64,000 bases of DNA from NCBI GenBank assembly GCA_902786745.1, contig CADADR010000009.1, positions 57,170 to 121,169 on the forward strand, written 5' to 3'. Shown here piece by piece: positions 1 through 7,245 of this stretch. Positions within the stretch are counted from its first letter, which is position 1; each line of letters starts with the position of its first letter. The notes under the pieces were generated by a model. That model was not told the origin of the DNA, did not search any database, and saw only the letters and a list, made by a program, of their open reading frames with translations. Source of the stretch: an uncultured Bacteroidia bacterium (GTDB lineage Bacteria > Bacteroidota > Bacteroidia > Bacteroidales > F082). A program made the position numbers and the translations under genes.

Positions 1-1
1 C

Positions 2-148
2 CCTGGCTTCACTAGCAAGAAACGTGGCTGGGGCCTCGGCCTCTCGCTGGCCAAGCGCATCATCGAAGACTACCATAAGGGCAAAATCTTCGTCAAGTCG
101 TCTGTAGTAGGCGAAGGGACGACGTTCCGGATAACGTTGAAGAAATAA
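2..148 (+). CDS. Histidine kinase, C-terminal end (5' truncated by window)
   Basis: Only the last 48 codons are present, in frame from base 2 to the TAA at 146-148. The peptide has GWGLGLSLAKRI, the G2 glycine box of the HATPase_c ATP-binding domain, followed by GKIFVKSSVVGEGTTFRITL, the usual final beta strands of a sensor kinase. It is therefore the catalytic end of a two-component histidine kinase. Its sensor domain, partner regulator and ligand lie outside the window. A long hairpin follows the stop at 153-213. The family call is firm; the specific role cannot be told. Confidence 0.85.
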   Translation, partial: PGFTSKKRGWGLGLSLAKRIIEDYHKGKIFVKSSVVGEGTTFRITLKK

Positions 149-152
149 AAAA

Positions 153-213
153 CAGAAATCCACCGACATAGATTGCCACGCTTCGCTCGCAATGACATGT
201 CGGTGGATTTCTG
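153..213 (-). terminator. 17-bp hairpin between convergent genes, loop made of a dispersed palindrome
   Basis: Arms 153-169 and 197-213 are perfectly complementary over 17 bp. On the minus strand the stem runs into a T-rich stretch (complement of 143-152), so it fits a factor-independent terminator for the minus-strand gene ending at 233. The 27-base loop is itself nearly self-complementary (ATTGCcacgcttcgctCGCAAT type), a pattern common in dispersed bacterial repeats. Confidence 0.6.
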
Positions 214-232
214 TAGGGTCACCAGACCACAA

Positions 233-1426
233 TTATTTCACGATGATTCTTTGCGTTTGGCTATTACCTTCACGGTCATAGACCTTCAGCAGGTAAACAC
301 CTTGACTCAGAGAACTCACGTCCATCTTTTCGCTCAGGCACTCAACCAGTTTCTGACCAGTAAGACCATAGATTTCAGCCTTTTGGAAACCATCGGCCTC
401 AATGAAAACCTCACCATGGGCAGGCACAGGATAGACCATGAAACTGGGAACGGCATTGTTCTCGTTGACGGAGGTCAGGTCGACATACTCTACATCCACA
501 ATGTAGCCGTAGTACACGATTTTGTTTCCATCGCCAAAAAACATCTCTATGTCGCCGTCGGCAATCATCCATTGGCTACCGAGTTTTTCCTTACTTTCGC
601 CATGCTTGGCATTGCCGTTTTCGTCGTATTCATAGGTGAACAGTTTATTGTCCTCCCAAGCCGATCCATTCCATTCCTGGATGGTCTTGGAAGGGAACAC
701 ATCGCCTTCATAATTGTAGGTCGTTAATTCATCGTTGACCCAAGAAGTGCCCTCCCACTCTTGTTCGAGGATTTCGGTGACTCTCTCATTAAAGTTGAGG
801 GTTATGATTTGTTTCCCTTCGTTTTGCCAGGCTCCGCCTTCCATATACTGCATGACGAGTTCGATGGTGTTGTCCGTGCGGGTGTAGGTAAAGAGTTCGT
901 CCGACGACCAGTTGTTGCCATTCCATTCCCAGTAGAGCACGGTGGTCACATCGCCGTTGTAATTATACACTTCCTTGGTATCGTTCACCCAGTTGCCGTT
1001 TGACCAATACTGATAAATCACTTCGCTTAATTCGTCGCCGTCGTAGGTATAGGATGCCTTATAATCGTTTATCATCCCGCCCGTCATGTCGGCCATCTCA
1101 CCTACCATTTCAATCACGTTGCCGTAAAAATCGTAATCGTACGAAACGCGATAATAGTCCATCCAGCCATCGCCTTCGTCTCTTTCATAAAACTCTTCCA
1201 TGAGGTAATAGTCGTACTCGTCGTAGGTGTAGGCCACACGGAAGTGGTCGTTGTAGGCGTCAGTCCATTGGGCTGTTTGCGGCACAATGTTTGACTCGCT
1301 ACGCACGCCATAGTGCTTCAGCACATTGGCATTCGCATTTGATTTCAGTTCAGCCTTGCGCTGGGCAAAGCTCACATTTCCCAAAGCCATCACGAGGACA
1401 GCCAAAACAAATAATCCTTTTTTCAT
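233..1426 (-). CDS. Secreted repeat protein with T9SS sorting domain
   Basis: A 397-residue exported protein. The first 21 residues are a Sec signal peptide ending SFA before Gln. The middle (about residues 60-310) has four to five imperfect repeats of roughly 35 residues built on W-x-G-x-x-W followed by a Y-x-Y pair and GD or GN, rich in Asp, Glu, Tyr and Asn. The last 75 residues (YPVPAHGEVF ... GLTGQKL ... GVYLLKVYDREG ... IIVK) are a type A T9SS C-terminal sorting domain, so the protein should cross the outer membrane and be anchored or released there. It is the last gene of a minus-strand group. No enzymatic motif is seen; a surface or adhesive role is only a guess. Confidence 0.75.
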   Translation of the reverse strand: MKKGLFVLAVLVMALGNVSFAQRKAELKSNANANVLKHYGVRSESNIVPQTAQWTDAYNDHFRVAYTYDEYDYYLMEEFYERDEGDGWMDYYRVSYDYDFYGNVIEMVGEMADMTGGMINDYKASYTYDGDELSEVIYQYWSNGNWVNDTKEVYNYNGDVTTVLYWEWNGNNWSSDELFTYTRTDNTIELVMQYMEGGAWQNEGKQIITLNFNERVTEILEQEWEGTSWVNDELTTYNYEGDVFPSKTIQEWNGSAWEDNKLFTYEYDENGNAKHGESKEKLGSQWMIADGDIEMFFGDGNKIVYYGYIVDVEYVDLTSVNENNAVPSFMVYPVPAHGEVFIEADGFQKAEIYGLTGQKLVECLSEKMDVSSLSQGVYLLKVYDREGNSQTQRIIVK

Positions 1427-1438
1427 AGTCGTATGAGT

Positions 1439-1870
1439 TTATTCTTTTATGACATCAAAATAATAGTTTACATCATTAATCCGAACATAACCGTGTATGC
1501 GTATCCCTTGTGAACTATTGGTATAAACCTTAGCCAACAATTCGTTGCCTATCTGTATCAGGCAATCGTTGTTGCCCAAGCTGGGGTCACCGGCACAGTT
1601 GTGGGTAAGGCCGTTGTTCGGGCTCTTGATTTCAAATTTCAGTTTTCCGCCATTGGGCGTCACCTTGATGGTGGCATCATGACAGATATGGCAGTAAGTG
1701 CCCTCTATCAAGTCATCGAACGCATCGGTGACATTAGACGAGACATAGGAACCGACGAGTTCCTGATTGGTATAGCCAAAATAATTCTCCCATTCGTTTT
1801 TTGGTTCCTTGCATGAGGCAAAGAAGACACCCAGTACACAAAGCAGGGCAAATAACTTAAAGCTTTTCAT
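1439..1870 (-). CDS. Small lipoprotein, unknown function
   Basis: About 143 residues from MKSFKLFALL; a start four codons upstream at 1882 would overlap the end of the M1 peptidase gene. The signal peptide ends in the lipobox FASC, so the mature protein should be a lipid-anchored periplasmic or outer-membrane protein. The mature part has a C-H-I-C-H cluster near residue 60 plus two more cysteines, and a beta-rich C-terminal half. CHICH fits the CxxCH haem c pattern, but nothing else about the protein looks like a cytochrome. It lies 12 bp upstream of the repeat protein and just after the aminopeptidase, so it is probably co-transcribed with both. Confidence 0.65.
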   Translation of the reverse strand: MKSFKLFALLCVLGVFFASCKEPKNEWENYFGYTNQELVGSYVSSNVTDAFDDLIEGTYCHICHDATIKVTPNGGKLKFEIKSPNNGLTHNCAGDPSLGNNDCLIQIGNELLAKVYTNSSQGIRIHGYVRINDVNYYFDVIKE

Positions 1871-1878
1871 ATTGTGTA

Positions 1879-4173
1879 TCATTTAATAATCAGTTTTTCA
1901 GTAGCCAATACCGTTCCATCCTTGCCCAGGCGCATCACCGTACAGTAGCCTTTGGGCAGACCTGCCGTTGAGAGGCTTACGCCTTCAGCCTTCCTGAAGA
2001 TGGCCCGCCTCAGTTCCCTGCCGTCCATCCCGATAATACGGATCATGCCATCAGAAGGCTCATCCCATGAGAGACGGATCATGTCAGCCGAAGGATTAGG
2101 ATACATCTGAAGCATCATGCCCGCCTGGTGCTGTTCCTCGGTGCCGAGCGCTTCCTTGTCCCAAGCGGCTATAGTATACTCGCCCGAGGGCAGATTGTCG
2201 ACGATAAAGCGGCCGTGTTTCCAGGTGCTGCCCGCATAAACCGTGTAGGCAATCTCGTGCCAAGCCTCCGAGGCGTCGCGACGATACAACAGGGTGGCCG
2301 AGTCGTTGGCCGTCTGAATGATGTCGCCGTCAGTAGAAGTGGTATAGTCGAACATGCCTGTCACCTGGGCCTCACCGAAGTCGTAGCGGTTGATGGTCCA
2401 GAAATGCTGACTCGAGAGAGTCAGATAAGGAACCAAGGGGTCGTCGTAAGGACCGACAAAATGGTTTTCGACGGCGACAAAAACCGAATCGGTGAAAGAT
2501 GTCGCCTCTACCTTGAAGTTGGCAAAGTTTTGCTGCGATGACGACTTCAGCATGAAGTTTTTCTGGGTCTTTCCATCCAACCAGTTGTTATTGAAATCAC
2601 CGATAACACCGACAGGCTCAAAACCGACTGAACATGTTGCCTCGAAATTCAGGCCATCCCAAACGACTCTTGCGGTTTCAAGTTGGAAATCAGGGCCGAT
2701 GAAAGTCAACTCGTATGCATTGTGTTGCCCGATGTGGGTATCACCAATATGCTGGTAACGGTGTTCCAACGTCACATCATACCATTCGCCGACCTGCTCC
2801 ACCGATTTGATGACAGCGTAAAGATGGGGCATGCCACTTGAATAGACATAGGTATCGAAGAATCCATGCATGTCGATGCCAGAATACTGTGTCAAGGCTT
2901 CGCATAGTTGTTCGGATGTAGCTGTCTGATAGGCATGTTCCTGGAAATACTGGCGCATGGCGGCGAGGAAGTTCTCACGCCCCATGTAGTTCATCATCGT
3001 ATTGACAATGACAGCACCGCGCTCATAGATGGCATTGGTGTTATAGGTCATGTCAAGCGGCATATTGTTGAGCGGCATCCAGTTGGCAGGAGTGTTGCAC
3101 CAAGCATTGATGCTATTGACTTTGCCAGAGATAGTGTTTTGGAAATGCTCCTCGCCATAGACAGCCGACTCATAGAAGGCGCCCCAAAACTGCGCGAAGC
3201 CCTCGTTGAGCCACATGTCGCCAGCATCAGCACAGGTCACCAGATTACCCGACCACATGTGAGAGAGTTCGTGAGCGATATATTCCTCACCTGCCAAAGT
3301 GCCGTCGACGACAGAAGGCACGATGGCGATGTTGTCGGTATGCTCCATGCAGCCCTTGCCCGTAACGACATAGCCGATGCGATTGAAAGGATAGGCACCC
3401 ATGCTCTCCTCGAAGAAGGCCGCAATCTCCTTGACGTGTACCATCGAAGCGGGTACATTGTTGATCTGATTAGGCTTGGCATACACCGTAATCGGAATGT
3501 CGCGCTCGATGCCGTGATAGACATCTTCCCAGACTTCATAATCGCCCACGGCAAACGAGATGTGATAGGTGGAGATCTCCTGAGGTGTGTTCCAATGCCA
3601 GGTGGAGGTGCCATTGCCATTGTCGATAGTCTCCACGAAGTTACCACCGCAGATGGCCTTCTTGTCGTTGGTCGTGGTGACAAAGACATCGTAGGTAGCC
3701 TTATCGGTGAAGTTATCGACGCAGGGGAACCAAGACTTACCTAAGTTGTGCGGTTGGCTGTCGAAGCCCACGCCGAGGTTGTAGACATAGTCACCCCACC
3801 ATTCCACGCCGCCCCAGGTCTCATTAAATGTGTTGCCGCCATAGACGATGTCTAAGGTTGCAGTATTACCGCTTGCCAAAGGCGAGGCCAAATTGATGGT
3901 CACGAAGTCGCCGTCTTGCGAGAAGCCGGATACCGTAGCGCCTGTGGCCGTCACGGAAGCGACTTCCAGATACTTCAATTCAAGGACGATTTGTTGCACA
4001 TTGGCCGTAGCCGTAAAGTCAATAAAGGTCTCACCCTGCAGGGTGTGGTTGGTGAAATTCAGTTCGTTGACATGGATGGCATAATGTGTCACGTCGATGT
4101 TTTCGCCAGCAGTTTGCGCCTGCATCAACGTAAACGACAGCAACAATGCCAAGGATAGAAGGAGTCGTTTCAT
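1879..4173 (-). CDS. M1 family zinc aminopeptidase with T9SS sorting domain
   Basis: A 764-residue exported metallopeptidase. The signal peptide ends MQA before Gln20. The zinc site is plain: HELSH at 301-305 with the third ligand in WLNEG (Glu324). The exopeptidase motif, usually GAMEN, is GKGCMEHTDN at about 272-281, a divergent form seen in bacterial exported M1 enzymes. A jelly-roll N domain precedes it (about 25-210). The last 75 residues (MYPNPSADMIRLSW ... GMDGRELRR ... LIIK) are a T9SS type A sorting domain. The enzyme should trim N-terminal residues from peptides at the cell surface. It is flanked by lipoprotein genes with gaps of 10 bp or overlap, indicating one transcript running from 4750 down to 233. 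Confidence 0.92.
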   Translation of the reverse strand: MKRLLLSLALLLSFTLMQAQTAGENIDVTHYAIHVNELNFTNHTLQGETFIDFTATANVQQIVLELKYLEVASVTATGATVSGFSQDGDFVTINLASPLASGNTATLDIVYGGNTFNETWGGVEWWGDYVYNLGVGFDSQPHNLGKSWFPCVDNFTDKATYDVFVTTTNDKKAICGGNFVETIDNGNGTSTWHWNTPQEISTYHISFAVGDYEVWEDVYHGIERDIPITVYAKPNQINNVPASMVHVKEIAAFFEESMGAYPFNRIGYVVTGKGCMEHTDNIAIVPSVVDGTLAGEEYIAHELSHMWSGNLVTCADAGDMWLNEGFAQFWGAFYESAVYGEEHFQNTISGKVNSINAWCNTPANWMPLNNMPLDMTYNTNAIYERGAVIVNTMMNYMGRENFLAAMRQYFQEHAYQTATSEQLCEALTQYSGIDMHGFFDTYVYSSGMPHLYAVIKSVEQVGEWYDVTLEHRYQHIGDTHIGQHNAYELTFIGPDFQLETARVVWDGLNFEATCSVGFEPVGVIGDFNNNWLDGKTQKNFMLKSSSQQNFANFKVEATSFTDSVFVAVENHFVGPYDDPLVPYLTLSSQHFWTINRYDFGEAQVTGMFDYTTSTDGDIIQTANDSATLLYRRDASEAWHEIAYTVYAGSTWKHGRFIVDNLPSGEYTIAAWDKEALGTEEQHQAGMMLQMYPNPSADMIRLSWDEPSDGMIRIIGMDGRELRRAIFRKAEGVSLSTAGLPKGYCTVMRLGKDGTVLATEKLIIK

Positions 4174-4183
4174 ATTTCTGTGT

Positions 4184-4750
4184 TTATTGATTCAAAATGG
4201 GATTGGTGATAATTGGATCTGTTTGGATCACGTTGCTCACATGCAAGGCGCGGTCGATGATACGGATTTCGAACTTCACCGTGTCGTCGGGCGAGAAAGG
4301 ATTCTGCACCGTGAGTTTGTAGTCCATTGAGCCACTGATGGCCTTGGGCTCTTCCGAGTCGCGGAGCCGTTTGAAGCGGGCGTTGAAGGTCACCGTGTCG
4401 AACAACACCAAGGTATCGTCAGGGCTGGTCGGCACATGCGGACTCAGCAATGGTGTCTTCACAAACACGCCGTTCTCCGATTTCAGGTAGTCGACCACCA
4501 TATTGTAATAATAGGTATCATGGAAGCCAAACGGCGGCAGGGTATCGCTGTCGTCGAGACCAAGGTCGCCGTCGCCATCGGTATAGGAAAACGAGATGAC
4601 GCCTTCGCCACTGAAAGTGCTGTCGGGGTTCATCAAATAGGTGAAGCCCTCGTATGTGATCTTCGGCTCTATGGGGTATTCCACCGGTTTTTGGCAGGCA
4701 CATACCACCAACAGGAGGGAACATAGCGTTATCAAGGTCCGTTTTTTCAT
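4184..4750 (-). CDS. Lipoprotein, unknown function
   Basis: About 188 residues. The start MKKRTLITLC at 4750 is chosen over one 24 codons upstream because it places a normal lipoprotein signal (LLLVVCAC) at the N-terminus. The mature part contains YTDGDGDLGLDDSD, an acidic Asp-rich loop of the kind that can bind calcium, in an all-beta sequence. It is the first gene of the minus-strand group leading to the M1 aminopeptidase, 10 bp downstream. I do not recognise a named family; proteins like this are common next to exported enzymes in Bacteroidota. Confidence 0.7.
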   Translation of the reverse strand: MKKRTLITLCSLLLVVCACQKPVEYPIEPKITYEGFTYLMNPDSTFSGEGVISFSYTDGDGDLGLDDSDTLPPFGFHDTYYYNMVVDYLKSENGVFVKTPLLSPHVPTSPDDTLVLFDTVTFNARFKRLRDSEEPKAISGSMDYKLTVQNPFSPDDTVKFEIRIIDRALHVSNVIQTDPIITNPILNQ

Positions 4751-4920
4751 CACTTTCGTTTTAGGCGGTAAAAATACGAAAATTTTGGCTATAGGGAACG
4801 TCCCCAATAAGATAATCATCAACTATAATGATATTACTGATTTACAGCGTATTAACTATTTTTACCCGAAAAAATATCGTGGAAAAGTGTGGAAAAGTGT
4901 TGACACATTCACATTTTTTG

Positions 4921-4928
4921 TATCTTTG
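4921..4928 (+). promoter_or_regulatory. Bacteroidota promoter for the zeta-like gene
   Basis: TATCTTTG matches the -7 consensus TAnnTTTG, with a TTG -33 element at 4900-4902, 18 bp away. Two tandem copies of GGAAAAGTGT (4881-4900) abut the -33 element. Transcription should start near 4935, supporting the ATG at 4984 as the start. Confidence 0.7.
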
Positions 4929-4983
4929 CAGCGTGATTTGGCACGAAATATGCCATCACAAAAACGAGCAGAACCATAATTTG

Positions 4984-5577
4984 ATGCCGAGTTTATATAT
5001 CATATCAGGTTGCAATGGAGCAGGTAAGACGACCGCTTCCTTGACTGTTTTGCCAGAGACGCTGCAGTGCAAGGAGTTCGTCAACTGCGACGAGATCGCC
5101 AAGGGTCTGTCGCCGCTCAACCCCGACGGTGCCAAGGTCGCCGCTGGCCGCCTGATGCTCTCGCGCATCAAGAAACTCATCGCTGACAAAGAAGACTTTG
5201 CCATCGAGACCACCTTGGCCGCCAAATCCTACCACGCCCTCATCAACAAGGCACGTCAGGAAGGCTACAAAGCCAGCCTCATCTACTTCTGGCTGCAGAG
5301 CCCCGACCTGGCCATCCAACGCGTGGCAGAACGCGTGAAGCACGGCGGTCATCATGTGGACGACAGTATCATCCGCAGACGCTACAGAGCAGGCATCAAG
5401 AACTTGTTTCATCTTTACTGCCCCGTCGTTGACTACTTCCTGTTCATCGACAACAGCATCATGCCCTCTGAAGTGATTGCCGAAGGTAACATCAAATCCA
5501 TTAAGTTTTACAACGAAGAAAAATTCAAAAAGATCAGACAATATGACAACAGTAACAGTGAATGCCAAGAAGAATGA
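4984..5577 (+). CDS. Zeta toxin-like P-loop kinase
   Basis: About 197 residues from MPSLYIISG. The reading frame is open further upstream, but those codons lie before and across the promoter at 4921, so the ATG at 4984 is preferred. GCNGAGKTT near the N-terminus is a Walker A motif; NCDEIAKGLSP and AAGRLMLSRI ... FAIETTLAA follow the zeta-toxin/UDP-N-acetylglucosamine kinase pattern (conserved Asp after the second strand, ETT...A after the third). RRRYRAGIKN near the end supplies the arginine-rich lid. Such enzymes phosphorylate UDP-GlcNAc in toxin systems, but chromosomal relatives often lack a known antitoxin. The gene overlaps the next small gene by 35 bp, suggesting a functional pair. The family is fairly sure; toxicity is not shown. 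Confidence 0.8.
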   Translation: MPSLYIISGCNGAGKTTASLTVLPETLQCKEFVNCDEIAKGLSPLNPDGAKVAAGRLMLSRIKKLIADKEDFAIETTLAAKSYHALINKARQEGYKASLIYFWLQSPDLAIQRVAERVKHGGHHVDDSIIRRRYRAGIKNLFHLYCPVVDYFLFIDNSIMPSEVIAEGNIKSIKFYNEEKFKKIRQYDNSNSECQEE

Positions 5578-5743
5578 AGTTTCGTCCTTCACCAAGAAAT
5601 TGATGAGCGGCCTCGACCTCTCGATGCAACGCTTGCTTACCATGCGTTGCCGCCACAACGGCACCTTCTGCTTCTGCGATGCTGATGGCAACATCTACAC
5701 CGTGAAAGCCAAGGAAGTCAGAGCCATGATGGAACAGGAATAA
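5543..5743 (+). CDS. Small protein overlapping the zeta-like gene
   Basis: 66 residues from MTTVTVNAKK; the reading frame overlaps the end of the upstream kinase gene by 35 bp in a different frame, a sign of translational coupling. The sequence has a lysine-rich helical first half and a second half with two Cys (MRCRHNGTFCFCDADGN) and a helical tail KAKEVRAMMEQE. No database family comes to mind. It ends just before the terminator at 5767. As the only partner of a zeta-type kinase it is a candidate antitoxin or regulator, although classical epsilon antitoxins precede the toxin gene. That role is inference only. Confidence 0.65.
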   Translation: MTTVTVNAKKNEVSSFTKKLMSGLDLSMQRLLTMRCRHNGTFCFCDADGNIYTVKAKEVRAMMEQE

Positions 5744-5766
5744 TCTCCTGCATCACATAGAACCTC

Positions 5767-5807
5767 AACCACGACTTGCAGCATCGTGCTGCGAATCGTG
5801 GTTTTTT
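5767..5807 (+). terminator. Terminator after the zeta-like operon
   Basis: AACCACGA at 5767-5774 pairs with TCGTGGTT at 5796-5803, with an inner GCAGCA/TGCTGC stem and a run of six T. It lies directly upstream of the fucosidase promoter. Confidence 0.8.
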
Positions 5808-5809
5808 CG

Positions 5810-5817
5810 TATCTTTG
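5810..5817 (+). promoter_or_regulatory. Promoter -7 element for the fucosidase gene
   Basis: TATCTTTG, 22 bp upstream of the fucosidase ATG. The -33 region overlaps the terminator stem of the preceding operon. Confidence 0.6.
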
Positions 5818-5838
5818 GCGCATTAAAAACTCCGCTCC

Positions 5839-7245
5839 ATGAAGAAAAAAGCACTACTCCTCTTATTATTAGGCATTTTCTACGCAACCACCTTTGCCCA
5901 ATCCGACCAACAACCCGAAACTGACCCTATTATTACGAACCGCATCAGCCAGTGGCAGGACCTCAAGTTCGGCTTCATGATGCACTGGGGTATCTACGCC
6001 CAATGGGAAGTGGTGGAGTCGTGGTCCATCTGCAACGAGCCTTGGATCAACCGCAATGGCGCTGACTATTACAAATACAAGACTGATTATCAAAACCTTA
6101 ACAAAGCCTTTAATCCAAAGAGTTTTGACCCTTCAAAATGGGCAGAGGCCGCCAAAAACGCGGGCATGAAGTATGTCGTCTTCACCACGAAACACCATGA
6201 CGGCTTCTGCATGTTCGACACCAAGGAAACCTCCTACTCCACCGTCGATCCGAGTTGCCCGTTCTCCAAGAGCCCGAAAGCCGACATCACCGGTGAGGTG
6301 GTGAAAGCCTTCCGCGAAAAAGGTTTTTGGACTGGCCTTTATTTCTCCAAACCCGACTGGCACTGCGACGACTATTGGGCACACGAGTGGGCCACCCCCG
6401 ACCGCAATGTCAACTATGATCCGACGGCCATGCCCGAGCGTTTTGAGAAATACAAACAATTCACCCACAGACAGATACGCGAACTCACCCATAACTATGG
6501 CGACATCGACATCCTTTGGCTCGACGGCGGCTGGGTGCGTCCCGAATGGAGCGTAAACGACGAGACGCGTCCATGGCTGGGCTGCCAAGGCTACATCCAA
6601 GACATTGACATGCCAATAGTAGCCAACATCGCCCGCGAGAACAACCCCGACCTCATCATCGTCGACCGCTCGGTGGGCGGCAGATATGAGAACTACCAAA
6701 CCCCCGAACAGCAAGTACCCGACTCGCTCCTGCCCTATCCCTGGGAGACCTGCATGTCGATGGGCAATTCATGGTCGTATGTCTCCACCGACACCTACAA
6801 AAGCACCAACAAACTCATCCACCTCTTGTGCGACATCGTGGCCAAGGGCGGCAACTTCCTCCTCAACGTCGGCCCCGATGCCGACGGCAACCTGCCCGAC
6901 ACGGCCCTGCTCCGCATGAAGGAAATCGGCGAATGGATGCAAGTGAACGGCGAGGCCATCTATGGCACAAGGCCCATCTATCCTTTCACCTACGGCAAGT
7001 TCCGTTTCACGCAAAAGGGTGACAAGGTTTATGCTATTTTCCTCTTGGGCGAGCAGGAAAGTCCCGTTCCCGACACCTATTGGTTCGATGGCAAAGGCAT
7101 GAAGCTCAAAACCGGAAAAATCAAAGTCTTGGGCAGCAAAAAGAAAGCCTCCCTTTGCAGAGAGGCTGATGGTCGCTACCGCATCGATTTCCCGAACAGT
7201 TTCGAGATGCCACACGCGGTAGTGTTTGAGATGCGGCAGAAGTAA
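5839..7245 (+). CDS. GH29 alpha-L-fucosidase, exported
   Basis: 468 residues. The signal peptide ends TTFA before Gln21, so it acts in the periplasm or outside. The (beta/alpha)8 GH29 fold is clear from KFGFMMHWGIYAQWEV (about 43-58), YVVFTTKHHDGFCMFDT (112-128), GLYFSKPDW and YGDIDILWLDGGW (220-232). Asp229 in LWLDG sits at the position of the GH29 catalytic nucleophile. GNFLLNVGPDADG and the C-terminal beta domain are also typical. GH29 enzymes remove terminal L-fucose from glycans such as N-glycan core or Lewis structures. It has its own promoter and ends one base before the convergent leuS stop. No carbohydrate-binding module is visible. Linkage preference cannot be told from sequence. 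Confidence 0.95.
   Translation: MKKKALLLLLLGIFYATTFAQSDQQPETDPIITNRISQWQDLKFGFMMHWGIYAQWEVVESWSICNEPWINRNGADYYKYKTDYQNLNKAFNPKSFDPSKWAEAAKNAGMKYVVFTTKHHDGFCMFDTKETSYSTVDPSCPFSKSPKADITGEVVKAFREKGFWTGLYFSKPDWHCDDYWAHEWATPDRNVNYDPTAMPERFEKYKQFTHRQIRELTHNYGDIDILWLDGGWVRPEWSVNDETRPWLGCQGYIQDIDMPIVANIARENNPDLIIVDRSVGGRYENYQTPEQQVPDSLLPYPWETCMSMGNSWSYVSTDTYKSTNKLIHLLCDIVAKGGNFLLNVGPDADGNLPDTALLRMKEIGEWMQVNGEAIYGTRPIYPFTYGKFRFTQKGDKVYAIFLLGEQESPVPDTYWFDGKGMKLKTGKIKVLGSKKKASLCREADGRYRIDFPNSFEMPHAVVFEMRQK

Noticed and set aside
1439..1870. C-H-I-C-H as a haem c attachment site
   Set aside because: One CxxCH match in a lipoprotein without cytochrome-like context or nearby maturation genes; chance or metal/disulfide use is as likely.
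4828..4983. Upstream extension of the zeta-like protein
   Set aside because: These codons lie before and across the promoter at 4900-4928, so they would not be transcribed.
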